A stretch of 64,000 nucleotides of DNA from Simplicispira suum. GTDB taxonomy: Bacteria; Pseudomonadota; Gammaproteobacteria; Burkholderiales; Burkholderiaceae_C. Location: contig NZ_CP027669.1 of assembly GCF_003008595.1 (NCBI RefSeq), positions 3,658,001 to 3,722,000 on the forward strand, written 5' to 3'. Below, one piece after another: positions 17,097 to 26,364 of this stretch. Below the pieces are notes generated by a model. That model was not told where the DNA came from, made no database searches, and saw only the letters and a list, made by a program, of their open reading frames with translations. The position numbers and the translations under genes were made by a program. The number at the start of each line of letters is the position of its first letter. Positions within the stretch are counted from its first letter, which is position 1.

Positions 17097-18989
17097 GGCG
17101 CCGACCAGAGTGCGCACCTGCTGCAGTGCGCTCGGGTCTTCCATGGCGCTTAGGTCGCCCGGATCACGTCCCTCGGCCACGGCCTGCAGCGCGCGGCGCA
17201 GCATCTTGCCGCTGCGCGTCTTGGGCAGAGCGGTGACAAAGAACACACGTGACGGCCGCGCCACGGCGCCCAGCTGCCCATCCACCTGCTTCATCACCTC
17301 GCCTTCGAGCTTGCGGCGGGCATCGTCGTGCTCCAGGCCCGTTGCGTCGCGCGGCACGGCAAATGCCATGGCCACCTGCCCTTTGACACTGTCGGCCACG
17401 CCCACCACCGCCACTTCGGCAATGTTTGGGTGCGACGAGATCGACTCTTCAATCTCGCGCGTACCCAGGCGGTGGCCAGCCACGTTGATCACGTCGTCGG
17501 TGCGCCCGAGGATGAAGTAGTAGCCATCGGCGTCGCGGATGCCCCAGTCGAAGGTGCTGTAGATCTGCCGGCCAGGGATCGTGTTCCAGTAGGTGCTGAC
17601 AAAGCGCTCGTCGTCGCGCCAGATGGTCTGCATGCAGCCCGGCGGCAGCGGCCCCTCGATGGCGACCACGCCCTTCTGGTTGGGCTCGGTCAGCTCCTCG
17701 CCCGTAGCCTCGTCGATGAGCTTGACGTTGTAGCCGTACATGGCCTTGCCGGGGCTGCCAAAACGCGTCGTCTGCTGCTCGATCCCATTGGCCAGCGTGA
17801 GGATGGGCCAGCCGGTTTCGGTCTGCCAGTAGTTGTCAATGATCGGGATTTGCAGCGCGTCACTGATCCACTGCGCCGTCGGCTCGTCCAGCGGCTCTCC
17901 GGCCAGCCACAGGGCCTTGAGGCTGGAAATGTCGTATTTCTTGAGCCAGGAGGGGTCTTGCTTCTTGAGCACGCGCACCGCCGTCGGAGCCGAGAACATG
18001 TGCGTGACCTTGTACTTCTCGACGATGCTCCACCAGATGCCCGCGTCGGGGCGCGTGGGCAGCCCCTCGTACATGATGGTCGTCATCCCCGCGACCAGCG
18101 GGCCATAGATGATGTAGCTGTGGCCCACCACCCAGCCAATGTCGCTGGTGGTAAAAAAGGTTTGCCCAGGGCGCGCCTGAAAGATGTGCTTCATGCTCGC
18201 CGCGAGCGCCACGGTATAGCCACCCGTGTCGCGCTGAACACCCTTGGGCTTTCCGGTGGTACCGCTGGTGTACAGCGTGTAGCTGATGTGTGAGGAGGCC
18301 ACCCATTCGCAAGCCACCTCGGCGTCCATGTGCTGCGCGCGCAGTTCGCTCCACAAATGGTCGCGCCCGGCCTCAAGCTGCAGGGGCACCAAGCCACGGT
18401 CTACCAGCAACACCGCCTTGGGTTTGTGGCTGGCCAGGCGAATCGCTTCATCAAGCAGCGGCTTGTACGCCACGGCCTTGCCGCCGCGCGATCCGGCGTC
18501 GGCGCTGACGATCACGACAGGCTCAGCGTCGTCGATGCGAGACGCCAGTGAACCAGAAGCGAACCCGCCAAACACCACGCTGTGCACCGCACCGATGCGG
18601 GCGCAGGCCAGCATGGCGAATGCCGCTTCGGCCACCATGGGCATGTAAATCTGGACCCGGTCCCCCTTCTTGACGCCCAGCGCCAGCAGACTGGCCGCCA
18701 TGCGCTGCACCTCGGTGTGGAGTTCTCGGTAGCTGTAACTGCGCTCGGTGTCGGTTTCGGTGGAAATGGCCACCAGCGCCGCCTGGTCTGGCCGGTCGGC
18801 CAGGTGGCGGTCCACTGCGTTGTGGCACAAATTGGTGGTGCCGCCGACGAACCAGTTTGCAAACGGTGGATTGCTGTAGTCGCAGACTTGCTGGGGTGGG
18901 GTTTGCCAGTCGATCAGCCGGGCCTGTGTGGCCCAGAAGTTGTCGCGCTGATCAATGGACTGGCGGTAAAACTCGGCATAACGGGTCAT
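17094..18989 (-). CDS. prpE: Propionate--CoA ligase
   Basis: 631 residues of the acetyl/propionyl-CoA synthetase family. The N-terminus (RYAEFYRQSIDQRDNFWATQ) and the order of the motifs match PrpE better than Acs. AMP-binding motifs: SYTLYTSGTTGKPKGVQRD near 240, DNYWQTETGWPI near 395, and the C-terminal lysine loop KTRSGKMLRRAL near 600, whose Lys is the usual acetylation and catalytic residue. It activates propionate to propionyl-CoA in the cytoplasm with ATP. AGGAGAG precedes the ATG. No prpBCD genes are in view. AT-rich sequence (AATAATTATGAAT on the coding strand, about 19020-19050) upstream may contain its promoter. Confidence 0.92.
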   Translation of the reverse strand: MTRYAEFYRQSIDQRDNFWATQARLIDWQTPPQQVCDYSNPPFANWFVGGTTNLCHNAVDRHLADRPDQAALVAISTETDTERSYSYRELHTEVQRMAASLLALGVKKGDRVQIYMPMVAEAAFAMLACARIGAVHSVVFGGFASGSLASRIDDAEPVVIVSADAGSRGGKAVAYKPLLDEAIRLASHKPKAVLLVDRGLVPLQLEAGRDHLWSELRAQHMDAEVACEWVASSHISYTLYTSGTTGKPKGVQRDTGGYTVALAASMKHIFQARPGQTFFTTSDIGWVVGHSYIIYGPLVAGMTTIMYEGLPTRPDAGIWWSIVEKYKVTHMFSAPTAVRVLKKQDPSWLKKYDISSLKALWLAGEPLDEPTAQWISDALQIPIIDNYWQTETGWPILTLANGIEQQTTRFGSPGKAMYGYNVKLIDEATGEELTEPNQKGVVAIEGPLPPGCMQTIWRDDERFVSTYWNTIPGRQIYSTFDWGIRDADGYYFILGRTDDVINVAGHRLGTREIEESISSHPNIAEVAVVGVADSVKGQVAMAFAVPRDATGLEHDDARRKLEGEVMKQVDGQLGAVARPSRVFFVTALPKTRSGKMLRRALQAVAEGRDPGDLSAMEDPSALQQVRTLVGA

Positions 18990-19137
18990 GAAACACTCTC
19001 CTGGGCTGGGACGAACTGCGCTGTGGCGCAGGTTTTGAATTCATAATTATTCATAACGGTCTTGCAGCAAGCTGACGCGGGCAACGTCGCTCACCCATCC
19101 GTTGGCAAACCATCGCGTCGGCACAGACTACGCCGAA

Positions 19138-20475
19138 TCAGCGCGGCAAGCCAGCGTTTGCAGCCGCACTGGGCGCACTCTGCAGCGCAAACGCCGCCAG
19201 ATCGCGCAGCACCTGCACGTCCTCGGCCAGCGTCAAAGCTTGCTCTGCGCGCGCCAGGGCCAGGCGGGCATGGTGCAGCGCCGCCGCACGCATGGCATCG
19301 TCGCCGCACAAGCCCAAGGCAAAAAAGGCCTTTTGCAGACGCACGCCCACCTCCACACTGCCCGCGCCATCACGGGCAATCGGCGTGAACGCATCGTTGA
19401 ACATTTCGGCTACGTCCAGCGCAGGCACGTGCACGCGGTCAAAGCGCGGAGCGTCTTTGGCCTTCTCACCGGGCGTATTCCACAGCACAAACAGGCGCGC
19501 CAGCGTTCCGACAATGTCGATCGCCGTGCCGGGGTCGTTGACCGCAGGCGACAAAGCGCGTCCTGCGATCTCTGCCAGGACCACCAGCCCAAACCGTGGG
19601 TCGTCGTCAAACAGCCGGTCACCGCCAATGCGAAACGCGTGCACCAAGGCAGCCGGGTCCACAGGTTCCTGCAGGGCGGGGTCGCTGGTATAGAACGCCA
19701 ACGCCCGCCCCGGCAAGGCAAAGGCTCCCGGCAAGGCATTGATCACCACCGTGCCCCCGACTCTTTTCGCAAAAGCCTGCAGCGCTTCCATATCAATGCG
19801 TTGCACGTAGCCCACCTCATCGGCAAATACGGCGTCGCCCGCTGGCTGGCTGTTGGGGGGGAGCAGCACGCCGCCCAGAGTCGGTGCGTCGCGCCGCCGA
19901 CGCATGACTGCCGCCGTGGCGCGCTCGGCCTGGTCGACGGTGGTTCCCAGGCGCCCCAGGCGCGCGATGCGGTCCACCCAGCGCACGAAGGTAAAGATCA
20001 CAAAGGCGAGCACCAGCAGCGTCAGCGAAAACAGGGTGAAGCGGCCGTTGCCCTCGAAGTACTGGTTTTTGGATGCCGTGAGGGCGACCACGCTGAAGAT
20101 GAAAGCGCCAATGAAAGCGGAGAGCGCGTTTTGCGAGACGTCGTCGGAAATCACCAGTGGAAAACTGCGTGGCGTGGCCGTGTTGCTGGCCGATGAATAC
20201 GCCGACACCATGGAGGCCACCGCAAACATCGCAATCGGCAGCATGCTCGCCGCCATCACCGAGAGCAGGCTTTGCACCGACTCGGTGGTGATCACGGGCA
20301 GCAGATCGCTCTCTTGGAGCTGGTCCGACAGCTTGGCCAGAAACACTGCGAACACCGAGACGATGCCGATGAACAGCGGCTTGACCCACAGGCGCTCGCG
20401 GATGCGGCGCAGCACAAAGCGCAGCGTATCGCGCGAGAACAGCGAGGAAAGCGACGCCAAGTCCGGCCCAGCCAT
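19138..20475 (-). CDS. DUF2254 domain-containing membrane protein
   Basis: 445 residues. Four hydrophobic helices occur in the first ~150 residues (for instance WVKPLFIGIVSVFAVFLAKL, and the fourth in the NGRFTLFSLTLLVLAFVIFT region) and a soluble, Ala-rich domain follows. The ASMVSAYSSASNTATPR segment after the second helix and the LSPAVNDPGTA motif in the soluble part are hallmarks of the DUF2254 family, whose function is not known. It ends about 150 bases from prpE and starts 7 bases after the stop of the isochorismatase-like gene, with which it is probably co-transcribed. Confidence 0.88.
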   Translation of the reverse strand: MAGPDLASLSSLFSRDTLRFVLRRIRERLWVKPLFIGIVSVFAVFLAKLSDQLQESDLLPVITTESVQSLLSVMAASMLPIAMFAVASMVSAYSSASNTATPRSFPLVISDDVSQNALSAFIGAFIFSVVALTASKNQYFEGNGRFTLFSLTLLVLAFVIFTFVRWVDRIARLGRLGTTVDQAERATAAVMRRRRDAPTLGGVLLPPNSQPAGDAVFADEVGYVQRIDMEALQAFAKRVGGTVVINALPGAFALPGRALAFYTSDPALQEPVDPAALVHAFRIGGDRLFDDDPRFGLVVLAEIAGRALSPAVNDPGTAIDIVGTLARLFVLWNTPGEKAKDAPRFDRVHVPALDVAEMFNDAFTPIARDGAGSVEVGVRLQKAFFALGLCGDDAMRAAALHHARLALARAEQALTLAEDVQVLRDLAAFALQSAPSAAANAGLPR

Positions 20476-20482
20476 GGGCGCC

Positions 20483-21085
20483 TTATTTGATGAGCGCGAG
20501 TGCTTCGCGGAACACCGGGTTTTCGCAGCTGGCCAACCACTCGAAGGCCACCATTTCGGTCGTGACCAGTTCGGCGCCAGCGCCCGCCAGGCGATCGTAG
20601 GCAGCGTCGCGGTTGCGTTCGGTGCGCGAGCTGCAGGCGTCGGTCACGACCCAGACCTCGAACTCGTCTTCCAGCAAGCCGAGCGCCGTTTGCAACAGGC
20701 AGACATGGGCCTCACAACCCGCAATGACGATGGCATTGCGCTCGGGCGCTTGCTGCGCCGCTTTCTGCAGGTGTTTGGGCAGGCTGCGTGCATTGCCCGC
20801 CGGGGGCTTGGCGGGCGGGCGAAGCCATTCGCCCAGACCTTCTTCGGCGGCGCTGAAATGCATTTTCGCAAGGGTGTCCTTGCACAGCGCGCGCAACTGG
20901 GCGTCGTTGGGGCCCAGGCGCGAGGGGTTCTGCTCGGTGCCCCAGACCGGCACGTCCATCAGTTGCGCCAGGCGCGCCAGACGCAAGGCATTGGCCAGGG
21001 TGGCCGATGCATCGTGGATGACCGGCATCAACCGCTCCTGGTAGTCCACCAGCACCAGCTGGCATTCGGAGGCATCAAGCAACAT
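20483..21085 (-). CDS. Isochorismatase family cysteine hydrolase
   Basis: 200 residues of the isochorismatase-like hydrolase superfamily (YcaC/nicotinamidase type). The presumed catalytic triad is Asp in LVLVDYQERLMP near residue 12, a central Lys (DTLAKMHFSA) and Cys in GCEAHVCLLQTAL (second Cys, near 120). These enzymes hydrolyse amides or vinyl ethers; substrate is not readable, YcaC-like being the closest impression. It lies directly upstream of the DUF2254 gene and 63 bases downstream of the PRPP-synthase-like gene on the same strand, so it may be part of a four-gene transcript with the nucleotide phosphorylase. Confidence 0.88.
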   Translation of the reverse strand: MLLDASECQLVLVDYQERLMPVIHDASATLANALRLARLAQLMDVPVWGTEQNPSRLGPNDAQLRALCKDTLAKMHFSAAEEGLGEWLRPPAKPPAGNARSLPKHLQKAAQQAPERNAIVIAGCEAHVCLLQTALGLLEDEFEVWVVTDACSSRTERNRDAAYDRLAGAGAELVTTEMVAFEWLASCENPVFREALALIK

Positions 21086-21148
21086 AACAAGGGTCCTTCG
21101 CGGGTTCTAACGCTCCATTGTCGCGTGTGGTGGCTGCCCCAGGCACCT

Positions 21149-22063
21149 TCACCAGCTCAGTTCGCCCAGCGCACGCCCCAAGGTTTGCGCCATATAAACA
21201 CAGTTGCTCGGGTGTGGAACGCAGTCGGTGCTCCAGAAGGCACCCACGCCCGCAGCATGCAGCGCCGCCAGATCGGCATCGGCCAGCAGTGCATGGGTCA
21301 CGGCCACGTCCACCGATGCCGCACCCGCCGCCCGCAGCAATCGGGTCGCCTCGATCAGGGTATGGCCGGTGCTGGCCACGTCATCCAGCAAAACCACGCT
21401 GCGCCCACGCAGGAACACATCGGGCAGCGTGACAGCGACCTGGCGGTCGCCGTGGCGCGTCTTGCTGCAGACGGCATACTCAAAAACATGCCGGGCGGCC
21501 GCCTGGGCCACCCACTGCGCCGATTCGGCGTCCGGCCCGAGCAGCAGCGGCGCCTCCCGCTGCGCAGCAATCCAGTCGGCCAGCAGCGGCGCGCCGCTGA
21601 CCACGGCGCAGGCGCGCCCAGGAATGGCCTCGTCCAGCCGTGCAATGCGGTGCAGATGCGGGTCCACAGTGACCACAGCATCAAACAATCGCCCCAAAAA
21701 CGGGCCGACGATGCGCTGGCTCACCGCTTCACCGGGTTGAAAAGCGATGTCCTGGCGCATGTAGGCCAGGTACGGCGCCACCAGGGCGAGCGATTGCACG
21801 CCCAGCGCGCGCGCAGTTTCGGCGGCCAGCAGCAGTTCGATCAGCTTTTCGTTGGGCTGGTGCAAGCTGCGCAGCAGCACGGCGCGTCGGGGCAAGCGCC
21901 CGGCGGCGTCCACGGGCAGGCGCAGCTTGATTTCTCCGTCCGGGAAGCGGTGGCGCTCGATCGCCAGGGGGCGCAGGCCCGTGGCAGCGGCCAGGCGGCC
22001 TGCGCTGCTCGCCTCATCGGCAAAGTGGAGCAGGCACGCCCCAGGTTCTTCGGGACTGTCCAT
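21149..22063 (-). CDS. Ribose-phosphate diphosphokinase-like protein
   Basis: 304 residues, ATG 22063, 2 bases after the upstream TGA. It has the PRPP synthetase fold: FPDGEIKLRLP (compare canonical FSDGE), the RQDIAFQPGEAVS ATP-binding loop, VTVDPHLHRI, a flexible-loop KTRHGDRQVAV, and the PRPP-binding VVLLDDVASTGHTLIEA. It is shorter and more diverged than the housekeeping Prs (about 315 residues), and the VDLH motif is VDPH. Canonical Prs makes PRPP from ribose 5-phosphate and ATP. The tight pairing with an AMP-phosphorylase-like gene suggests a specialised role in nucleotide salvage or degradation; that is inference. Confidence 0.85.
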   Translation of the reverse strand: MDSPEEPGACLLHFADEASSAGRLAAATGLRPLAIERHRFPDGEIKLRLPVDAAGRLPRRAVLLRSLHQPNEKLIELLLAAETARALGVQSLALVAPYLAYMRQDIAFQPGEAVSQRIVGPFLGRLFDAVVTVDPHLHRIARLDEAIPGRACAVVSGAPLLADWIAAQREAPLLLGPDAESAQWVAQAAARHVFEYAVCSKTRHGDRQVAVTLPDVFLRGRSVVLLDDVASTGHTLIEATRLLRAAGAASVDVAVTHALLADADLAALHAAGVGAFWSTDCVPHPSNCVYMAQTLGRALGELSW

Positions 22064-22065
22064 GG

Positions 22066-23676
22066 TCAATTTTCTTCCAGGGAGGGACCGGCAGGCACTG
22101 CACCGTCGATTCGGTAGCCGCTCTCGCGCACGCAGGCCTGACGCGCAAATTCGAGGTCGGCCGGGTAGCTGGCGTGCACGCGGTAAAGGGCGGTGCCGGG
22201 CGCTACGTCGGCGCCCAGCTTGCACAACAGATCCACGCCCGCTCCCTGCGCCGTGGGTGCACCGGCAAGGCGGGCAATGCGTGCCATCTGCAGGTTGTCG
22301 ATGGCGGTGACCGTTCCGGCGACAGGTGCACGCACCTCGAACTGCAAAGGACCCAACTGCGGGTGCTCAGGGTCAAACGCGCAAGCCCCTTGCGCCGCAA
22401 CGATGGCCTGCATGCGCGCCAGCGCCCGGCCCGATTCGAGAATATCGCGCGCAATGGCGTAGCCGGCGCCGCCGCGCACGTCGGGGTGAAACTCGATCAT
22501 GCGCCCCGCAAGGCGCAGCGATTTTTCGCGCAGATCGGTGGGCGCACGGGGGTCGCCCAGCAGTACACGCATCACGTCGCGCGCCTCCAGCACCGGGCCT
22601 ACGCCGTTGCCGATCGGCTGGCTGCCATCGGTAATCACCACATCCAGCACCAGGCCCAGGCGCTGCGCCACGTATTCGAACAAGCGGCGCAATCGCTGCG
22701 CTTCGGCCGTGGAGCGCACCTTGGCGGTTGGTCCGACGGGAATGTCGAGCAGCAGGTGGGTGGAGCCCGCAGCGATCTTTTTCGACAGGATGGAGGCCAC
22801 CATCTGGCCCGGCGAGTCGATGGACAGTGGCCGTTCGACGGAAATCAATACGTCGTCTGCTGGCGAGAGCTGCGCTGTGCCGCCCCACACCAGGCAGCCG
22901 CGGTGCTCACGCACAATGCTGTGCATGTCGGCCAGGGGCAGTTCGACACGGGCCAGCACCTCCATGGTGTCGGCCGTACCGGCCGGCGAGGTGATGGCAC
23001 GGGACGATGTCTTGGGGCACAGCAACCCGTGCGCCGCGACGATGGGCACCACCAGCATGGAGGTGCGGTTGCCCGGAATGCCGCCAATGCAGTGCTTGTC
23101 CACCACCAGCGGCTCGTGCCAATCGAGCCGTTTGCCGCTGGCCGCCATGGCGTCGGTCAGAAAATACACCTCCTCGCGGTCAAGCTCGTCGCGCATGCAG
23201 CCGACGACAAAGGCGGTCAGTTCGATCTTGGAATAGCGCTTTTCCACAATGTCGCGCACGATGGCGCGAAAGTCGTCCTGCACCAGGCGCTCGCCGGCCA
23301 GCTTGCGAAACAGCGCGCCCATGGATGCAGGCCTTTCGGCGGGCGCCACGGCAATGCTGTGGCCCTCCGGGACATCCAGTTGCGCAAAAGCATCTTCCGA
23401 CAACCCCACCTCGCCCAGTCCGACGATGCAGTCGTCGTCCACCACATTGAGCGTGGCCAGAATTCGCTGGCCATTGGCGCGCACCTCGATCTTGGAGAGC
23501 GCCTGGAAGCCTTCGGCCCGGTAGACCGCGCAGTCGCGGTGCAGGTAGGCCACGTTTTCGCGCCAGGTGTCTATGGCCACCCGGCGCAGCACAAGCAGGC
23601 TGTCGGCCTTGGAAGTCGTCGGCGGCAAGGGAGCCGCAGCGGGCTGAGGTGCGTCCAGGGAATCGGCTGCCGTCAA
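22066..23676 (-). CDS. AMP phosphorylase/thymidine phosphorylase family protein (DeoA-like)
   Basis: 536 residues if it begins at TTG 23676, which follows GGGGAG with good spacing; the open frame extends upstream with no better start. It belongs to the long form of the thymidine/AMP phosphorylase family, with an extra N-terminal domain (~1-100) not found in classical DeoA. Seen: [19 protein letters not shown], the [20 protein letters not shown] glycine-rich loop near 200, the [19 protein letters not shown] block and a C-terminal alpha/beta domain ([21 protein letters not shown]). Archaeal relatives phosphorolyse AMP to adenine and ribose 1,5-bisphosphate. The bacterial substrate is unproved. 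Paired with a PRPP-synthase-like gene 2 bases downstream. Confidence 0.85.
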   Translation of the reverse strand: MTAADSLDAPQPAAAPLPPTTSKADSLLVLRRVAIDTWRENVAYLHRDCAVYRAEGFQALSKIEVRANGQRILATLNVVDDDCIVGLGEVGLSEDAFAQLDVPEGHSIAVAPAERPASMGALFRKLAGERLVQDDFRAIVRDIVEKRYSKIELTAFVVGCMRDELDREEVYFLTDAMAASGKRLDWHEPLVVDKHCIGGIPGNRTSMLVVPIVAAHGLLCPKTSSRAITSPAGTADTMEVLARVELPLADMHSIVREHRGCLVWGGTAQLSPADDVLISVERPLSIDSPGQMVASILSKKIAAGSTHLLLDIPVGPTAKVRSTAEAQRLRRLFEYVAQRLGLVLDVVITDGSQPIGNGVGPVLEARDVMRVLLGDPRAPTDLREKSLRLAGRMIEFHPDVRGGAGYAIARDILESGRALARMQAIVAAQGACAFDPEHPQLGPLQFEVRAPVAGTVTAIDNLQMARIARLAGAPTAQGAGVDLLCKLGADVAPGTALYRVHASYPADLEFARQACVRESGYRIDGAVPAGPSLEEN

Positions 23677-23830
23677 GTGAATGCTCCCCAAAACAAAATG
23701 CAAACAAGAGGTGAGGGCCCAAGGAATGCCCAGCGGCTCCCCAAGACAGCTTATAGCGCAGCAGCCAGTTCGCCGGTCCGTGAAAAGCGATTGGGAGAAG
23801 AAAACCGCGATCGTGTTACCCTCCGCGCCC

Positions 23831-24442
23831 ATGCCACGTTGGATTTTTCCCCTGCTTGTCGTCGCTGCCTGCTCTCAGGCAGCGTTTGCAGCCCCCTCAG
23901 AAAGCCTTGTCGATGCCGAAGTGGCGTCTTCCCAGGCGCCATTGCCCGTTGCGGTGCAGCTGAAAAGCGAATCCGGGGTCATGCGCTCCTTCGAGCAGGC
24001 GGGTCACGACGTCGCAGACAACACCTCGGCGCTGGTGACCACCGCCATGGGATTTGTGGGTTTGCGCTATCGCCGGGGCGGCAACAGCGCAGAGACAGGA
24101 TTCGACTGCAGCGGCTTCGTGCGCGCCGTCTACGAAAAAACGGCGGGCCTGGTGCTCCCTCGGCGTGCCAAGGACCAGGCCGCCAGCACCGAAGTGATCG
24201 ACAAGCGCGATCTCAAGCCGGGCGATCTGGTGTTCTTCAACACCATGCGCCGTGCGTTCAGCCATGTGGGCGTGTACCTCGGCGATGGCAAATTCATTCA
24301 TTCGCCCCGCACCGGGCAACAGGTGCGCGTGGAAGACATGCACGCCAGCTACTGGCAGCGGCGCTTCAATGGCGCGCGCCGCGTGGCGCTGGACGGTGAC
24401 GCCATAAAACGCCTGAGCGTTGCGCAAAATTTGCGCGAATAG
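23831..24442 (+). CDS. NlpC/P60 (C40) family peptidase, secreted
   Basis: 203 residues from ATG 23831, immediately followed by a signal peptide ([19 protein letters not shown]). The NlpC/P60 domain (~75-190) has the catalytic Cys in [13 protein letters not shown], a His in [17 protein letters not shown] and a second His at FIH. The [13 protein letters not shown] loop precedes the nucleophile. These enzymes cut D-Glu to meso-DAP linkages in peptidoglycan stem peptides and this one should act in the periplasm. It may be the Spr/MepS type but has no lipobox Cys in the expected place (AACSQ is in the hydrophobic core; a lipoprotein start is possible). Divergent from the phosphorylase gene. Confidence 0.92.
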   Translation: MPRWIFPLLVVAACSQAAFAAPSESLVDAEVASSQAPLPVAVQLKSESGVMRSFEQAGHDVADNTSALVTTAMGFVGLRYRRGGNSAETGFDCSGFVRAVYEKTAGLVLPRRAKDQAASTEVIDKRDLKPGDLVFFNTMRRAFSHVGVYLGDGKFIHSPRTGQQVRVEDMHASYWQRRFNGARRVALDGDAIKRLSVAQNLRE

Positions 24443-24475
24443 CCCCCGCAGGCACGGCGCCGTACGGCGCAGCGC

Positions 24476-24853
24476 TTACTTCGCCGGAATCACGCGAATG
24501 GTAGTGACTTCGGTACTTTCTATGCCACTGCGTATGCTGGTGGGCCGGGCATCCGGGTTGCGGCGCAGCTCTCGCGCATAAGCCATATCGTCCTTGTAGT
24601 TGGCACGCGCCTCGCGCTCGCAGTTTTTGCGATCTGCCGCCTGCTCACGGCACGCCGCCAAGGCCAGCTTGAGACCGCCACCGGCTTCCCGAATGGCGGT
24701 CTGGTAGCGCTGCTCCGGCGTGGTGTCGGGGTGTGAGCCCCGCTCCAGCGAGGCTTCGTAATTCTGGGCGACGGCAAAGCCAGGGACGGCCAGCAGGGCC
24801 GTAAAAATGAGCGGTGCGAGCCAGGTATTTCGAGTCCGTAGAGATGTCTGCAT
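24476..24853 (-). CDS. Hypothetical periplasmic protein
   Basis: 125 residues with a clear signal peptide (LAPLIFTALLAVPGFAVAQ, cleavage near residue 30). The mature part is charged and helical (REAGGGLKLALAACREQAAD, KNCEREARANYKDDMAYARE) with two cysteines, and has the general look of small secreted proteins common in Comamonadaceae that carry an AACREQ/ARANYK region. No function is assigned. It is convergent with the C40 peptidase gene; a 14-base perfect palindrome (GCGCCGTACGGCGC, 24457-24470) lies in the 33-base gap between the stops. Confidence 0.7.
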   Translation of the reverse strand: MQTSLRTRNTWLAPLIFTALLAVPGFAVAQNYEASLERGSHPDTTPEQRYQTAIREAGGGLKLALAACREQAADRKNCEREARANYKDDMAYARELRRNPDARPTSIRSGIESTEVTTIRVIPAK

Positions 24854-24967
24854 AGCGATTTCCTCATGGATCCGTGCAACCCGTGCAGAGGTGCACGGTG
24901 CTTGGGTCAGTCGGTTCAGCTTAGGTCCAAGCGCGCCCTGGCTGCTGTACGCAAGCGTCGCGCTACC

Positions 24968-25675
24968 ATGTCGGACCGCGCCCACACAAGGCTTCTTGCT
25001 GACATGGACACCCTCCCAACCGCCAAGGCACCTGCCAAGCCGCACGACAAGGCCTACCTGCACAGCCTGCTGGCGCGGCGCAACCAGGACAGCAGTCTGC
25101 AGGCAGAAATCGACGCGGCCATCGAAGCCGCCTTTGTGCGAACGGTGTCCATGCTGGTGCTGGACATGTGCGGCTTCAGCAGCACCACGAGCCGGCTGGG
25201 GGTCATCCACTTCCTGGCCATGGTCCACCAGATGGAGCAAGCGGCCAGGCCGGCGATTCTGGGCAATGGCGGCGTCGTGATCAAACAAGAGGCCGACAAC
25301 CTCTTTGCCGTGTTTACGGACCCGGTGCACGCCCTGGAGGCCGCGCTTGACATTGGCCGCGCGCTCGACGCCATGAACGCGGTGCAGCCGCCAGACAGTG
25401 CATTGCAGGTCAGCATGGGCATTGGTTTTGGCCCCACGTTGGTGATTGCCGAAAGCGATTTGTTCGGCGCGGAAATGAACCTGGCCTGCAAGCTGGGCGA
25501 AGACATTGCCGGCCCAGGGCAAATCCTTCTGACACCTGCCGCCATCGCCGCCCTGCCCTCGGCGCAATACCGCTTTCACGAAATTTCTCCGACCATTGGC
25601 GCGGGAGCGCAGATGGCTTTCGAATTTGAAGCCCGCTTGGTGAAGAAACCGCTGGGCAGCTCTGGCCTGAGATGA
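24968..25675 (+). CDS. Class III adenylate/guanylate cyclase domain protein
   Basis: 235 residues from ATG 24968. A single cyclase homology domain covers ~45-205. The first metal Asp is in MLVLDMCGFSSTTSR and the second in VVIKQEADNLFAVF. The transition-state region GAEMNLACKLGEDIAGPGQI keeps the Asn but has Lys where the catalytic Arg normally stands (N-x-x-x-R), so activity is uncertain. No membrane helix or second sensory domain is seen. Catalysis would need a homodimer. The cAMP or cGMP product could feed a protein such as the cyclic-nucleotide-binding protein 16 kb away, though there is no direct evidence. It is followed after 7 bases by a DUF697-like gene. Confidence 0.82.
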   Translation: MSDRAHTRLLADMDTLPTAKAPAKPHDKAYLHSLLARRNQDSSLQAEIDAAIEAAFVRTVSMLVLDMCGFSSTTSRLGVIHFLAMVHQMEQAARPAILGNGGVVIKQEADNLFAVFTDPVHALEAALDIGRALDAMNAVQPPDSALQVSMGIGFGPTLVIAESDLFGAEMNLACKLGEDIAGPGQILLTPAAIAALPSAQYRFHEISPTIGAGAQMAFEFEARLVKKPLGSSGLR

Positions 25676-25682
25676 TCGCGCC

Positions 25683-26210
25683 ATGCCACGCATCTTCCCT
25701 TCCCTTCGCCCCACCCCAGCGCCTCCACCCGAATCCGCACCGAACGCCGCCGTGGACGCTGCCGCCCGCCGCGCCCGCAAGCTGCTCAACCGCCGCGCCA
25801 TCGTGGCGGCGGTGGCCAGCACGGTTCCGGTGCCCGGCCTGGATTGGGCGGTGGACGCTGCCCTGCTGTCCCGCTTGCTGCCGCAGATCAGCGCCGAGTT
25901 TGGGCTGACGCCTGAGCAACTCGATGCGCTCGACCCGCACAAGCGCGAGCAGGTGCAAAAGGCCGTCGCCATGGTGGGCTCGGTGTTGATTGGCAAGTTC
26001 ATCACCCGCGATCTGGCGCTCAAGGCGGTGCGCACCGCGGGAATGCGCATGACCACCAAGCAGTTGAGCAAATACGTGCCACTGGCCGGCCAGGCGGTGT
26101 CGGCCGCCCTGGGCTATGCCACCCTGCGTTTTCTGGGCGAGCAACACATCCGCGACTGCATTGCGGTGGCCGAGGCGGCGCAACTCAGGCTGCCGCCACC
26201 CGCCCTCTGA
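25683..26210 (+). CDS. Hypothetical protein with DUF697/EcsC-like helices
   Basis: 175 residues from ATG 25683. I do not recognise a named family with certainty. After a Pro-rich N-terminus there are several amphipathic or hydrophobic helices: AIVAAVASTVPVPGLDWAV near 40, KAVAMVGSVLIGKFITRDL near 100 and LAGQAVSAALGYATLRFLGE near 140. The order resembles the C-terminal DUF697 domain of YcjF-type proteins or EcsC-like membrane-associated proteins. The gene begins 7 bases after the cyclase gene, so they are probably co-expressed. The stop overlaps the beginning of an interspersed repeat. Confidence 0.65.
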   Translation: MPRIFPSLRPTPAPPPESAPNAAVDAAARRARKLLNRRAIVAAVASTVPVPGLDWAVDAALLSRLLPQISAEFGLTPEQLDALDPHKREQVQKAVAMVGSVLIGKFITRDLALKAVRTAGMRMTTKQLSKYVPLAGQAVSAALGYATLRFLGEQHIRDCIAVAEAAQLRLPPPAL

Positions 26211-26275
26211 TCGCTATTTATTTTGTAGCTTATAACGCTTATGGACAAAGCGATAGCGCCATTTTTGACATAACT
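26210..26275. repeat. Copy of the ~60-bp interspersed repeat
   Basis: Follows the DUF697-like gene: TCGCTATTTATTTTGTAGC, TTATAACGCTTATGGACAAA, GCGATAGCGCCATTTTTGAC. It keeps the GCTATnnnTTTTGTAGCTnnnAACGCTTnnnnnnAAAGCG order of the other forward copies. Confidence 0.75.
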
Positions 26276-26306
26276 TTTCGGTTACGCAGAGCGTGGGCTT
26301 CCTGCG

Positions 26307-26340
26307 GGGCGGGAGCCGGGCGCGCACCCGGCCGCCGCCC
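26307..26340 (+). terminator. Probable intrinsic terminator hairpin
   Basis: GGGCGG (26307-26312) and GCCGGG (26315-26320) pair with CCCGGC (26327-26332) and CCGCCC (26335-26340) around a CGCGCA loop, with a small internal loop; TTT follows at 26341. It lies about 100 bases after the DUF697-like gene and could end that transcript. The T-run is short, so efficiency is uncertain. Confidence 0.5.
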
Positions 26341-26364
26341 TTTGTGATAGTCCCGAATGCGTTG

